Shown: positions 22,780 through 31,929 of the stretch, piece by piece | Layout: every line of letters begins with the position of its first letter | How positions within the stretch are numbered: position 1 is the first letter of the stretch | Source: Selenomonadaceae bacterium | GTDB lineage: Bacteria > Bacillota > Negativicutes > Selenomonadales > Selenomonadaceae | Reading direction: 5' to 3' | NCBI GenBank assembly: GCA_022786545.1 | Contig: JALFXV010000060.1 | Span: 1-40,318, forward strand | DNA length: 40,318 nt | Notes under the pieces: generated by a model | Told to the model about the DNA's origin: nothing | The model's input: only the letters and a program-made list of their open reading frames with translations | Databases searched by the model: none | Translations under genes and position numbers: made by a program

Positions 22780-23858
22780 TAACACTCCTCCGCCTCTACA
22801 AATGCCTTGATTGCTGCAAATACCGCATCATTTTCCTCGCGGGTGCCCATAGAAATGCGAATACATTCCTCCAGGCCTGCCGCCTTGCCAAAGCTGCGCA
22901 CGCCAATCCCCTGGGCAACCAGTGCCTTATTCAGTTCATTGGCCCAGATATAGTGCACCAGAATAAAGTTTGTCTGGGACGGATACACCGTAAAGCCCGG
23001 CAGCGTCCTGTACTGCTCCGTCATGCGGTTGCGCTCTGCAATCATCTGCTGGATGCGAGGCACATACTCATCCCGCATCTGGAAAACAGTATCCGCCGTC
23101 ACCAGGGTCAGCACATCCATGTGATAAGGCATAAATGTCTTCTTCACCATCTCAATTACCTCTTTATCCCCCAGCAGATAGCCGCAGCGGATAGCAGCCA
23201 GGCCATAAGCCTTGGAGAAGGTTCTTGCCACCAGGAGCTTAGGATACTTTTTCAAAAGGCAGGCCGCCGACTGGCCGTAGAACTCCACATAGGCCTCATC
23301 AATCAGCAGGGCACAGCTGGTGTGCTGGGCAATATCCTCAATCTGCTCTATGGTCAGGGCGTTGCCGGTAGGGTTGTTAGGATTGCAGACCACCGCCAGA
23401 GATGCCTTGGTATCATTTACCTTCTGGATGAACTGGCGCACATCCAGGCTGTAGTCCTCATGATTCAGCTCAATGACAGTGCTCCTTGCCTCGGCAGCCT
23501 GGGCATAAATGTGGTACATGGAAAAGGACGGCTGCGGGTAGGCAATCGTCAGGTTCCTGCCCCCAAAGGCAAAAAACAGCTTCTCAATAATCTCACTGGA
23601 ACCGTTGCCAATCAGCACGTTTTCCTTTTGCAGCCCGTAATTGGCAGCGATTGCCTCCATCAGCTGCTCCAAATCCTCGTTGGGATAGCGGTTAAAGGCG
23701 ATGCGGCTGAGACGTCCCATCAGCCGTTCCTCCACTATAGGCGGCAGGTTCATGCCGCACTCATTGGCATTGACCTTGATTTTCCACTCCCGCTCCACCA
23801 CATCGTAGGACGGCATGCAGCCAAGCTTGCTTCTATATCTCAATTTCTTTGCCTTCAT
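22779..23858 (-). CDS. hisC: Histidinol-phosphate aminotransferase
   Basis: 359 residues, start ATG 23858 with GAAGGAGG at 8 bases. Fold type I PLP enzyme: VNANECGMNLPP (substrate side), IGNGSSEIIEKLFFAF, VCNPNNPTGNALT, LLIDEAYVEFYG and RTFSKAYGLAAIRCGYLLG, where the Lys of TFSKAYGLA binds PLP. It converts imidazole acetol phosphate to histidinol phosphate. Lies between hisD and hisB. Confidence 0.96.
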   Translation of the reverse strand: MKAKKLRYRSKLGCMPSYDVVEREWKIKVNANECGMNLPPIVEERLMGRLSRIAFNRYPNEDLEQLMEAIAANYGLQKENVLIGNGSSEIIEKLFFAFGGRNLTIAYPQPSFSMYHIYAQAAEARSTVIELNHEDYSLDVRQFIQKVNDTKASLAVVCNPNNPTGNALTIEQIEDIAQHTSCALLIDEAYVEFYGQSAACLLKKYPKLLVARTFSKAYGLAAIRCGYLLGDKEVIEMVKKTFMPYHMDVLTLVTADTVFQMRDEYVPRIQQMIAERNRMTEQYRTLPGFTVYPSQTNFILVHYIWANELNKALVAQGIGVRSFGKAAGLEECIRISMGTREENDAVFAAIKAFVEAEEC

Positions 23859-23873
23859 CCAAAGCCCTCCTTC

Positions 23874-25211
23874 TTACAGCTTTCTCAGCTTTACAGCATT
23901 GGCATGAGCCTGCAGCCCTTCCGCCTCCGCCAGCCTGATGACATCATCGCTGACAGCATCAAGCTGCGCCTGGGTATAGGAAATAATGCTGGTACGCTTC
24001 ATAAAGGTCTCCACGTTCAAGACAGAATAATACCGCGCCGTGCCCCCGGTAGGCAACACGTGATTCGGCCCGGCAAAATAATCCCCCAAAGGCTCCGGGG
24101 AATATGCCCCCAGGAAAACTGCCCCTGCATGGCGCACATAAGGCAGCAGCTGGAAAGGCTGCTCCGTCAGAATCTCCATATGCTCAGGGGCGGAGACATT
24201 GGCCAGCTCCACGGCCTGCATGATGTCCTCAGTTACGATAATCAGCCCGTTCCTGTCCAGGGACGCGCGGGTTATTTCCTCCCGTGGCAGCTTCTGAAGC
24301 TGCCTTTCCGCCTCCTCTGCCACCTGGCCGGCCAGCTCAGCACTATCAGTAATCACGATGCTGGATGCCAGCATGTCATGCTCCGCCTGGCTGAGCATAT
24401 CCGCCGCAGTATAGGCAGGGTCCGCCGTCTTGTCCGCCACAATCAGAATCTCGCTAGGCCCTGCCAGCATATCGATGTCGCAGTGGCCATATACTGCCTT
24501 CTTGGCGAGGGTGACGAAGATATTGCCAGGGCCGGTAATCTTATCCACCCGCGGAATAGTTTCCGTGCCGAAAGCCATAGCCGCAATAGCCTGGGCGCCG
24601 CCAATCTTAAAGATTTTGGACACCCCTGCCTCCCTGGCAGCCACCAGCACATAAGGATTGATTTTGCCATTTTTTGGCGGCACCATCATGATGATTTCCC
24701 TGACACCGGCCACCACTGCCGGCATGGCATTCATGATAACAGAGGAAGGATAAGCTGCCGTGCCACCTGGCACATAAATACCCACCCTGTCCAGAGGGAT
24801 GACGGACTGGCCCAAAATAGAGCCGTGATCTCGATAAGTCATCCAGGAATTTGGCTTCTGCTCCTGATGGTACCGGCGCACATTCTCCGCAGCCCTTTTC
24901 AGGGAGGCGACCACCTCCGGGTCTGCTTCCTGATAGGCAGCCTCATACTCCGCCTCGGTAACGGCAAAATCCTCCGGCGCAAACTCCGTCCTGTCAATCA
25001 GCTTGGTGTACTTGATAACGGCTGCATCCCCGTCCCGGCGCACCTCGCCCACGATGCGGTCCACAATCTGCGCTGCAGTCAGATCCTCGCCAAAAAGCTG
25101 CTTGTTTGCCTCCCTGATGCGGGGATTCAGCTCCACCTGGTCAAAAGCGGGCTTCTTCAATAAATCTTCCACGGCATTAATGCCTATATCCTTCACATTG
25201 ACGATTCTCAT
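23874..25211 (-). CDS. hisD: Histidinol dehydrogenase
   Basis: 445 residues. Motifs: [85 protein letters not shown] (zinc ligands) and the C-terminal [20 protein letters not shown]. It oxidises histidinol to histidine in two NAD-dependent steps. ATG overlaps the hisG stop by 4 bases. Confidence 0.97.
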   Translation of the reverse strand: MRIVNVKDIGINAVEDLLKKPAFDQVELNPRIREANKQLFGEDLTAAQIVDRIVGEVRRDGDAAVIKYTKLIDRTEFAPEDFAVTEAEYEAAYQEADPEVVASLKRAAENVRRYHQEQKPNSWMTYRDHGSILGQSVIPLDRVGIYVPGGTAAYPSSVIMNAMPAVVAGVREIIMMVPPKNGKINPYVLVAAREAGVSKIFKIGGAQAIAAMAFGTETIPRVDKITGPGNIFVTLAKKAVYGHCDIDMLAGPSEILIVADKTADPAYTAADMLSQAEHDMLASSIVITDSAELAGQVAEEAERQLQKLPREEITRASLDRNGLIIVTEDIMQAVELANVSAPEHMEILTEQPFQLLPYVRHAGAVFLGAYSPEPLGDYFAGPNHVLPTGGTARYYSVLNVETFMKRTSIISYTQAQLDAVSDDVIRLAEAEGLQAHANAVKLRKL

Positions 25212-25879
25212 AGCTTTTCCTCCTTCGCCAGCTCCAAAATCTGCTTCAAATCTTCCGTCAGCTGGTGAATCCTGTCAAATTTCAGCTTGAAGCTGACGCG
25301 GTTGCAAATCAGGCGTGCCGTAGCATCCATGATGTAGGCGATCTCCTCAAGGTTGTTCTCACGCAGGGTAGTGCCAGTCTCCACAATGTCCACAATACTC
25401 TCGGAAAGCCCCACAATAGGCCCCAGCTCGATGGAGCCGTTCAGCTTGATATACTCCATCTGCATCCCCTTGCTGTTGAAGAACTTCTCTGCAATATGGG
25501 GGAACTTGGTAGCCACGCGGGTATGGGCGTAATCCGTCAGCTTAGGCCGCTTGTGCTCCTTGTGCACCGCCATCATCAGATGGCACCTGCCGAAGCCCAG
25601 GTCCAAAAGCTCATACACATCCATGCCGGACTCCAAAAGCACGTCCTTGCCGATGATGCCGATATCCGCCGCGCCGTACTCCACATAAGTAGGCACATCG
25701 GCAGTCTTGCTGATGATGAATTTTATCTTCTTTTCCTCATTGGTAATCACCAGCTTGCGGGACTTCTCACTCAAATCCTCCGCCGTATAACCGACCTTCG
25801 CCAGCAAATCAGCGGACAAGCCGAACAGCTTGCCCTTGGGCAGCGCGATTGTAATGTAATCCATATTGTTAGAAGTCAT
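25208..25879 (-). CDS. hisG: ATP phosphoribosyltransferase, short form
   Basis: 223 residues, start ATG 25879 with GGAGG 7 bases upstream. Catalytic domains are visible: YITIALPKGKLFGLSADLLA, ADVPTYVEYGAADIGIIGKD, RVATKFPHIAEKFFNSKG, LNGSIELGPIVGLSESIVDI and VETGTTLRENNLEEI. Length shows it is HisG-S, lacking the C-terminal regulatory ACT-like domain of the long form (about 290-300 residues). Short HisG needs the HisZ subunit for activity and feedback control; hisZ is not in this window. First gene of the operon. Confidence 0.96.
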   Translation of the reverse strand: MTSNNMDYITIALPKGKLFGLSADLLAKVGYTAEDLSEKSRKLVITNEEKKIKFIISKTADVPTYVEYGAADIGIIGKDVLLESGMDVYELLDLGFGRCHLMMAVHKEHKRPKLTDYAHTRVATKFPHIAEKFFNSKGMQMEYIKLNGSIELGPIVGLSESIVDIVETGTTLRENNLEEIAYIMDATARLICNRVSFKLKFDRIHQLTEDLKQILELAKEEKL

Positions 25880-25947
25880 CTGTACGCCTCCATCAATCCA
25901 TTGTTTCTATTTTTATCCTTTACCTTATTAAAGCGCTAACGTGTAAC

Positions 25948-25976
25948 ATAATAACACATAACGCACAATTCGTCAA
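25948..25976 (-). promoter_or_regulatory. Promoter of the his operon
   Basis: On the minus strand TTGACG (25971-25976) and TATTAT (25948-25953) are separated by 17 bases, about 70 bases before the hisG start. The -35 box overlaps the stop codon of the upstream GIY-YIG gene, so the his operon can be transcribed on its own. No T-box or attenuator hairpin is evident in the short leader. Confidence 0.7.
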
Positions 25977-26278
25977 TAAAAATTCCTGCCCTCGTCAGCA
26001 GCTGCGGCAATCAGGGCCAGCTTCTCCTTCCGGGTCAGCTTCTTGATGGCACACTCCCGCTTCATGGCCTCGCTTTTCGTGGCAAAGCTTTCATAATACA
26101 CCAGCTTGACAGGCAGGCGGCTGCGGGTGCAGCGGCTGGCCTTGCCTGCATTGTGCATGGCAAGGCGATGGCCAAGGTCAACTGTATAGCCTGTGTACAA
26201 TGTACCATCGCTACATTCCAGCATATATGTATAAGCCCCGGCTTCTCTCTGAGAAACCGGGGCAGTATGGCCAGCCAT
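25973..26278 (-). CDS. GIY-YIG domain protein (UPF0213/YhbQ-like)
   Basis: 101 residues. Single GIY-YIG nuclease domain: YTYMLECSDGTLYTGYTVDL (the GIY...YIG equivalents are YTY and YTG), RLAMHNAGKASRCTRSRLPV, KLVYYESFATKSEAMKRECA and IKKLTRKEKLALI, where the Arg and Glu are catalytic in relatives. This stand-alone family is widespread and poorly characterised, with a DNA repair or processing role presumed. Its ATG overlaps the stop of the cyclophilin gene by one base (TAATG). Confidence 0.92.
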   Translation of the reverse strand: MAGHTAPVSQREAGAYTYMLECSDGTLYTGYTVDLGHRLAMHNAGKASRCTRSRLPVKLVYYESFATKSEAMKRECAIKKLTRKEKLALIAAAADEGRNFY

Positions 26279-26859
26279 TATTCAGCAGCCTTGATGGTAA
26301 TCTTGTTAATTACGACATCGTGCACAGGACGGTCCTGGGCACCGGTCTGCACATGGCCAATTTCACGCACAACCTCCATGCCCTTGACTACCTTGCCGAA
26401 CACAGTATGCTTGCCGTCCAGCCACGGGGTTGCATCCAGGGTAATAAAGAACTGGGAACCGCCGGTATGAGGGCGCCCGGTATTTGCCATAGACAGCACG
26501 CCCTCGCTGTCATGGCGCAAGTCCCTCCTGAACTCATCCTCGATGGTGTAGCCAGGGCCGCCCATGCCGGTGCCGGTAGGGTCGCCGCCCTGAATCATGA
26601 AGCCATCGATGATGCGATGGAAAATCACCTCGTCATAAAAGCCTTCCTCTGCCAGCTTGATAAAGTTGCCGGTAGTCACCGGCGTCTTGTCCTCGAACAG
26701 CTCAATTTCAAACTCGCCCATGTTGGTATCAAAAACTGCAATACGGTTTGCCACTTTACTATCTCCCTCGCTTTTCCTGAAATCAAAAAATGAACCTGCG
26801 GCACAGGCGGTAGTCATAAATGCCAGCGCCAGCAGCACACACATAACTATTTTCTTCAT
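26278..26859 (-). CDS. Lipoprotein peptidyl-prolyl cis-trans isomerase (cyclophilin type)
   Basis: 193 residues from ATG 26859, with GGTGAG upstream (a GTG at 26868 is possible). Signal peptide MKKIVMCVLLALAFMTTAC ends in a lipobox-like cysteine, so the protein should be lipid-anchored outside the cytoplasmic membrane. The cyclophilin core shows GNFIKLAEEGFYDEVIFHRI, GFMIQGGDPTGTGMGGPGY, GSQFFITLDATPWLDGKHTV and FGKVVKGMEVV, retaining the catalytic Arg of FHRI and the Gln of MIQGGD. It presumably assists folding of exported proteins. Confidence 0.94.
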   Translation of the reverse strand: MKKIVMCVLLALAFMTTACAAGSFFDFRKSEGDSKVANRIAVFDTNMGEFEIELFEDKTPVTTGNFIKLAEEGFYDEVIFHRIIDGFMIQGGDPTGTGMGGPGYTIEDEFRRDLRHDSEGVLSMANTGRPHTGGSQFFITLDATPWLDGKHTVFGKVVKGMEVVREIGHVQTGAQDRPVHDVVINKITIKAAE

Positions 26860-26926
26860 TTTATGCACTCACCATTATTTCCACATCAGCACATCTGCCG
26901 TCCCGCTGCCCCGGGGCCAGCCCTTC

Positions 26927-28117
26927 TTACCGGCGCTCCGTTACGAATTTGATGAACTCGTGCACCTCCGGCTCGGTCCTCAGCTTGACAGTATAGCACT
27001 GGTTGCCCATCTGCGGCACCATCATCTCAGGCATACGCTCTGCCATGACCATGTCGTTGCCATAGCGCCTGCTGATTTCCTCCGGGGAATGAACATAGCT
27101 GAACTGGTCCCGCCTGCCGGCATAGACACAGAAGCGGTCATCATTCAGGTCAGGCTGCAAGCGGCGGTTGTCAGTAACCATATCCGCCCAAATCTGGTAC
27201 ACATCCATGCTGTGGGCATAGTTCATCATATCAGGGGTATAGCCGCCGGCAGGACGCATATTCACTTCCAGCCCCACAAAATCACCGGCCTTGCCCAGCC
27301 CCGGCTTATCCACCTCCAGCTGGAAGAACTCCAGGTGCACGAAGCGGCTCCTGACGCCGAAAGCCTTCACTGCTGCCCTGCCTGCCTGCCGCAGTGCCTC
27401 CGGCACATCGGCACGGACAAAGTAAGCCAGATCCAGCTTGTCCGTCACGATATTCATGATGGACGGCGGCCATTCCGTACAGGATTCCATCAGAGGCTCG
27501 GACTGGTTGTCCAGGATGGCGTCATAGGAAAAAATCTTGCCCTGCACAAATTCCTCCATGACATAAGGAACCTCAGGATAATTGGCAAAAAAGCCCTGCA
27601 GCTCATCATCATTCTTCAGCTTGTAGGTATCGTTGGCACCCACGCCCACATCAGGCTTGACTACTACAGGATACCCCACCTCGCCGATAAATTGCCGTGC
27701 TTCTTCGATGCTGGAAACATGATGCAGCCGGGCGGAAGGAATCCCTGCCTGACGATAATACTCCTTCATGGCGGACTTTTTCTTGATGCGCCCTATATCT
27801 GCATACTGCTCGCCGGTAGTGATATGAAAATCCGTGCGCAGGCGGGCATCCTGCTCCAGCCAGAACTCGTTGTTGGACTCCAGCCAGTCTATCTTGCCGT
27901 ACTTAAAGGAGAAAAATGCCACAGCCTTGAATACCTGGCTGTAATCCTTCATGTCCTGCACGTAATAATACTCCGTCAGTGAATTTCTGACATTCTCATC
28001 CAGGCCGTCATAAGGGCAATCACCAACCCCCAGCACATTTACCCCGTTCCGCTTCAGACGATTGGCAAACAGCCAGTAAGTCCGCGGAAAATGCGGAGAA
28101 ATAAACACAAAGTTCAT
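26927..28117 (-). CDS. ATP-grasp domain enzyme of unknown substrate
   Basis: 396 residues, start ATG 28117 with GGGGAG 9 bases upstream. Carbamoyl-phosphate-synthase-like ATP-grasp: N-terminal FVFISPHFPRTYWLFANRL, IKKKSAMKEYYRQAGIPSAR, VGYPVVVKPDVGVGANDTYK (ATP-binding Lys), YVMEEFVQGKIFSYDAILD and metal residues in VHLEFFQL and FVGLEVNMRPAGGYTPDM (E-x-N-x-R). Such enzymes ligate a carboxylate to an amine or thiol. It is followed downstream of an esterase gene (28208) in the same direction with a 90-base gap; adjacent ATP-grasp and esterase genes suggest a linked, uncharacterised pathway. No membrane segment. Confidence 0.86.
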   Translation of the reverse strand: MNFVFISPHFPRTYWLFANRLKRNGVNVLGVGDCPYDGLDENVRNSLTEYYYVQDMKDYSQVFKAVAFFSFKYGKIDWLESNNEFWLEQDARLRTDFHITTGEQYADIGRIKKKSAMKEYYRQAGIPSARLHHVSSIEEARQFIGEVGYPVVVKPDVGVGANDTYKLKNDDELQGFFANYPEVPYVMEEFVQGKIFSYDAILDNQSEPLMESCTEWPPSIMNIVTDKLDLAYFVRADVPEALRQAGRAAVKAFGVRSRFVHLEFFQLEVDKPGLGKAGDFVGLEVNMRPAGGYTPDMMNYAHSMDVYQIWADMVTDNRRLQPDLNDDRFCVYAGRRDQFSYVHSPEEISRRYGNDMVMAERMPEMMVPQMGNQCYTVKLRTEPEVHEFIKFVTERR

Positions 28118-28207
28118 ATCATCGTACTCCCCTTTTCACTAAAGTGTCCATTTTATTCATTACGCACTCATCATCTATCATAGGCACATCCACTACATAT
28201 CAGTGCA

Positions 28208-28945
28208 TCACAGCAGATGAGGCAGGAAATAACGAATCTGCTTCTTCCACCACGGCCAGTCATGCTCCACATCATAGCCCCAGAAATCGCACCATGCCCC
28301 GATGCCCTTGGCATTGAACTGGTCCCTGAGAATAGCTGTAGTGCGCCTGCCCTCATCCTCCCACGGGCCCTGGCCAACGCAGAAAATAGGCTTCCGCTGG
28401 TTGTAAAGCTCCACATACCAGTGGTCAGGCGGCAGATTTTCCATAAAATGCACCGGCGAATTGCGGTAAAGCACCTCATCCATCCAGCCATCGAAGAAAT
28501 ACTTGGCATCATAGGCACCGGAAAGAGCCAGGCATCCGCCGAACAAATCAGGTCGCCGCAGGAAAACAATGGCCGCATGGGTTGCCCCCAGGCTGCAGCC
28601 AAAGGTAATCGGCTGCTTGCCGCTGTGGTTGCGGGAATAGATGCAAGGCAGCACCTCATCCACTATATAGTGGAAATACTGCTCCTGCCGCCAGGCCCGC
28701 CAGCCCTTGTCACCCCAGACATTGGACCAGCTCTCCACATCCACGGTATCCACCACGTACAGCTGGATGGCGCCGCCATCAATATAATCAGCTATATTGT
28801 CCAGAAAGCCGTAGCCCTCATAATTGTAGCAGTTCCCGTCCTGGCAGGGAAAAGCCACTATCGGCAGCCCGTCATGCCCGTAGACGCGGATATTCATATC
28901 CCTTCCCAGATGATGACTGTAATGATGAATATGCTCAATGTTCAT
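28208..28945 (-). CDS. Esterase of the alpha/beta-hydrolase (esterase D/PF00756) type
   Basis: 245 residues; ATG 28945 has GGGGCGAT upstream and gives the conserved start MNIEHIHHYSHHLGRDMNIR (the open frame to 29038 is not used). The nucleophile elbow is TFGCSLGATHA (GxSxG), preceded by WRQEQYFHYIVDEVLPCIYS; the late acid/His pair is likely in VGQGPWEDEGRR and YDVEHDWPWW. The N-terminal part has VAFPCQDGNCYNYEGYGFLD, typical of the short cytoplasmic putative-esterase group. No signal peptide. It precedes the ATP-grasp gene in the same orientation. The substrate is unknown. Confidence 0.88.
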   Translation of the reverse strand: MNIEHIHHYSHHLGRDMNIRVYGHDGLPIVAFPCQDGNCYNYEGYGFLDNIADYIDGGAIQLYVVDTVDVESWSNVWGDKGWRAWRQEQYFHYIVDEVLPCIYSRNHSGKQPITFGCSLGATHAAIVFLRRPDLFGGCLALSGAYDAKYFFDGWMDEVLYRNSPVHFMENLPPDHWYVELYNQRKPIFCVGQGPWEDEGRRTTAILRDQFNAKGIGAWCDFWGYDVEHDWPWWKKQIRYFLPHLL

Positions 28946-28961
28946 AATATCGCCCCTAACA

Positions 28962-29026
28962 CAGAAAATAAATAAGGAGCAACCCTCCCCTGCCCAGCAA
29001 AGCTGCACAAAAGAATGTCGCTCCTT
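28962..29026 (-). terminator. Terminator of the dacF-like gene
   Basis: AAGGAGCAAC (28974-28983) pairs with GTCGCTCCTT (29017-29026) with one mismatch; a small CAGC-AAA-GCTG stem sits within the 33-nt loop. The minus strand then reads ATTTATTTT. It is also immediately 5' of the esterase gene, so it may be a leader structure of that gene. Confidence 0.6.
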
Positions 29027-29053
29027 TAAGGATAACAAAACTTACTAACGATG

Positions 29054-29986
29054 TCAATTTTTAGGCAGTTCTGCCAGGCCATTTTCTGCACAAAGAAAGC
29101 CATAATCCAGAAGGGCCGCCGAATCAGAAAATCTCGTATCCATGTCGCTGGATTTCAGCACCACGCACAAGAGCTCCCTGCCGCCACGCCTGGCAGCGGA
29201 AACCAGGCAGCCCCCCGCCGCATTGGTAAAGCCGGTCTTGATGCCTATGCAGCCAGGATAGCTTTCCAGAAGCTTGTTGGTATTCTCCGCCTCGTAAAAA
29301 GCCCCGGGGTTCTGCCAGTCAGGCATGATAATCTTCTCGCTGGCCACGATGCGTCGGAACAATTCATTCTGCATAGCGTAAGCGGAAACCTTTGCTATAT
29401 CCCGTGCCGTGGAATAATGGCCTTCATCCGGCATACCGTTGCAGTTGGCAAAGCGGGTATTATTCATCCCCAGCTCCCTTGCCTTGTCATTCATCATGGC
29501 TGCAAAGGCGGACTCGCTGCCGCCGATGGCCTCCCCCAGGGCCGTTGCCGCACCGTTATCCGACTCCAGCAGCATCAGCTCTATCATGTCAAATTCCCGC
29601 ATGGCATTACCGGCCCACAGCCCGGTACATTCCACCCAGGCAGCATAAGGGCTGACAACTACCGTGCTGCCATTGTCCCCCTTTTCCAGGGCCAGCACAG
29701 CCGTCATGACCTTGGTAGTGCTGGCCGGGTATTGCCTGGCATCAACATTTTTGCCATAAATAATGCCCCCGGTCTGCAAATCCACTATGATGGCAGACTC
29801 AGCCGTAACGGCAGGCGGATTGGGCAATATCCTCTCCCCGGCAACCACCCCGTAATCATTGGGGATGAGCAGGGCACAGGCACAGAAGAACAGCACCACA
29901 AGCCTGACTGCCGCAAAAGGCGTCATCAGCCTGTCAAACCTTTCAGAAAAAACACCTAAAGCCTTTGCTGAATTAAGAAAAAACAT
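29054..29986 (-). CDS. D-alanyl-D-alanine carboxypeptidase (penicillin-binding protein, DacF-like)
   Basis: 310 residues, start ATG 29986 with GGAGATAT upstream. An N-terminal membrane/signal helix (AVRLVVLFFCACALLIPNDY) is followed by the S11 peptidase domain with all three active-site motifs: PASTTKVM (SxxK, S89), ESDNGAAT (SxN, about 143) and IGIKTGFTNAAGG (KTG, about 219). It trims the terminal D-Ala of peptidoglycan peptides outside the membrane. The C-terminal domain and amphipathic anchor of longer DacA-type enzymes are absent, the length being that of short DacF/YkfB-like forms. Confidence 0.93.
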   Translation of the reverse strand: MFFLNSAKALGVFSERFDRLMTPFAAVRLVVLFFCACALLIPNDYGVVAGERILPNPPAVTAESAIIVDLQTGGIIYGKNVDARQYPASTTKVMTAVLALEKGDNGSTVVVSPYAAWVECTGLWAGNAMREFDMIELMLLESDNGAATALGEAIGGSESAFAAMMNDKARELGMNNTRFANCNGMPDEGHYSTARDIAKVSAYAMQNELFRRIVASEKIIMPDWQNPGAFYEAENTNKLLESYPGCIGIKTGFTNAAGGCLVSAARRGGRELLCVVLKSSDMDTRFSDSAALLDYGFLCAENGLAELPKN

Positions 29987-30092
29987 GAGATATCTCCACG
30001 AACCTTCCTAAAGTGTACCAAAGAAAAAACTTAACCTGAAATCTAAAATCCTGGCCAGCACGCCGTAACCGGCCTAACCTGCCCTAACCTGC

Positions 30093-31823
30093 TTACTTTA
30101 CCCCCAGGGGGATAAACTTGAAGGAATCCACATCCACCAGCCCCTTGTCCGTAAGCTTCAGGGACGGGATAACCGGCAGGCTGAGAAATGCCAGCGTCAA
30201 AAACGGCGAATAAAACTCCGGCACGCCCATTTCCCGTGCCCTGGCAATAATCGCCGCCTGCTTGTCAGCCACCACCTGCGCCGGCTCATTGGTCATCAGG
30301 CCGCCTACCGGCAAAGCCAGGGAGGCTGTTATCTCACCGCCATCGGCGATGCAGATGCCGCCGCCGATACGCTGCAGCTCCCTGGCAGCCGCCAGCATAT
30401 CCTCGTCATTAGTGCCGATGACAATCAGGTTGTGGGAGTTATGTGCCACCGTTGACGCCAGGGCCCCCCGCTTCAGGCCGAAGCCCTTCACCAGTCCCAG
30501 CCCCACGTTGCCTGTTGCCCTGTGCCGCTCAAACACCGCCAGCTTCAGCACGTCATTCGCAGTATCGCTGACAGCACAGCCATCCACCCGCTTGACAGGC
30601 AGGACGCTCTTCTTGGTCACAATCTGATAAGGCACCAGCCCTATGACATGGGCCATTTCCGTTGCCAGGGGCAGCCTGAGCACCTCCGGACTCAGCTCCC
30701 CCACATTGACTGTATGCTCCAGGCCGGAGGAATCCAGTTCCGTCCCCTCCTGCACCAGCCTGCCCTTATCATAAGCCAGCCTGCCATCCTTGTAGACCTG
30801 CAGCGGCACCCACGGATTGAGGCCGTCCAGCACCAGCAGATCCGCCTTGCGGCCTGGCAGAATCGCCCCCACATCCTTGAGGTTATAGTGCCGTGCCGTA
30901 TTGATAGTTGCCATCTGCAAGGCATTGGCTACGCTCACGCCCCCCTCGGATACAGCAATCCGTATCATGTCGTTGATGTAGCCGCTTTCCAGAAGCTCTG
31001 CCGGAATCTTGTCATCAGAGCAGAACATAAAATAGGGTGCCGTATCAGGATTGACCGCCGGCAGCAGTGCCTTGAGATTCTTGGCAGCAGTGCCTTCCCT
31101 CAGCATGACACCGATACCGGCACGCAGCCTTTCCAGGGCCTGCTCCTTGCTGATGCACTCATGGTCGGAGGTAATCCCTGCTGCAGCATACCCCATCAGC
31201 TGGCTGCTGGTCAGGCCCGGTGCGTGGCCGTCCACATGCATGCCATGCCGTTCTGCCATGCGCAGCTTCTCCATGACGCTGTCATCCTGCATAAGTACCC
31301 CCGGCGCATTCATCATCTCCGCCAGCCCCAGCACCCTTGGATGCTGCAAGAAGGGCTCCAGGTCATCTGCCAGAAGGGTTGCCCCCGCGTTCTCAAAATC
31401 CGTGGACGGAACGCAGGAAGGCAGCATGACATACACATTCAGCGGTATATTCTCCGTTGCTTCCAGCATGAACCGGATGCCCTTGCTGCCGCAGACATTG
31501 GCAATCTCGTGAGGGTCAGTAATGACAGTGGTCACGCCGCAGGGCAGTGCTGCCTTGGCGAACTGGTACGGCGTCAGCATGGAGCTCTCAATATGCACAT
31601 GGGCATCAATCAGCCCAGGCACAATATAGCGCCCCTGCATGTCTATTTCCTCAATGCCAAAATAGGAGCCAGTCCCGGCGATATAGCCATCTGCGATGGC
31701 TATATCGCTTAAAATGAACTCGCCCGTATAAACATGAAACACCTCCGCATTTTTCAGAACCAGGTCTGCCGGTTCCAATCCCTGGGCCACCCTGATTAGA
31801 CGCTTTGCATCCAAAAATAACAC
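30093..31823 (-). CDS. ade: Adenine deaminase
   Basis: About 576 residues from GTG 31823, preceded by AGGAAAG (the open frame to 31895 is not supported). Amidohydrolase family: YIVPGLIDAHVHIESSMLTP (metal HxH), VITDPHEIANVCGSKGIRF, NVYVMLPSCVPSTDFE, HGMHVDGHAPGLTSSQLMGY and ITSDHECISKEQAL, then NTARHYNLKDVGAILPGRKA. The C-terminal Ade-specific domain has GFGLKRGALASTVAHNSHNL and PVGGLMTNEPAQVV. It deaminates adenine to hypoxanthine with Mn2+/Fe2+. It is not obviously in an operon with its neighbours. Confidence 0.95.
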   Translation of the reverse strand: MLFLDAKRLIRVAQGLEPADLVLKNAEVFHVYTGEFILSDIAIADGYIAGTGSYFGIEEIDMQGRYIVPGLIDAHVHIESSMLTPYQFAKAALPCGVTTVITDPHEIANVCGSKGIRFMLEATENIPLNVYVMLPSCVPSTDFENAGATLLADDLEPFLQHPRVLGLAEMMNAPGVLMQDDSVMEKLRMAERHGMHVDGHAPGLTSSQLMGYAAAGITSDHECISKEQALERLRAGIGVMLREGTAAKNLKALLPAVNPDTAPYFMFCSDDKIPAELLESGYINDMIRIAVSEGGVSVANALQMATINTARHYNLKDVGAILPGRKADLLVLDGLNPWVPLQVYKDGRLAYDKGRLVQEGTELDSSGLEHTVNVGELSPEVLRLPLATEMAHVIGLVPYQIVTKKSVLPVKRVDGCAVSDTANDVLKLAVFERHRATGNVGLGLVKGFGLKRGALASTVAHNSHNLIVIGTNDEDMLAAARELQRIGGGICIADGGEITASLALPVGGLMTNEPAQVVADKQAAIIARAREMGVPEFYSPFLTLAFLSLPVIPSLKLTDKGLVDVDSFKFIPLGVK

Positions 31824-31929
31824 CCGCTTTCCTAAAAAAACTATACCCCTCCGGCAAAAATCCCTGTCAGGTACCTGCTGCCAGGCAGCCAGCACCCATC
31901 TGCCGGCACCGGACGCCTGCTTACGGCAA

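Noticed and set aside
22953..25163. 736-codon plus-strand open frame
   Set aside because: It is exactly antisense to hisC and hisD, which are unmistakable; GC-rich third positions of the real genes keep the opposite frame open. His- and Leu-rich translation without any domain.
26657..27982. 441-codon plus-strand open frame
   Set aside because: Antisense to the ATP-grasp gene and cyclophilin gene; composition is that of a shadow frame.
30522..31712. 396-codon plus-strand open frame
   Set aside because: Antisense to adenine deaminase.
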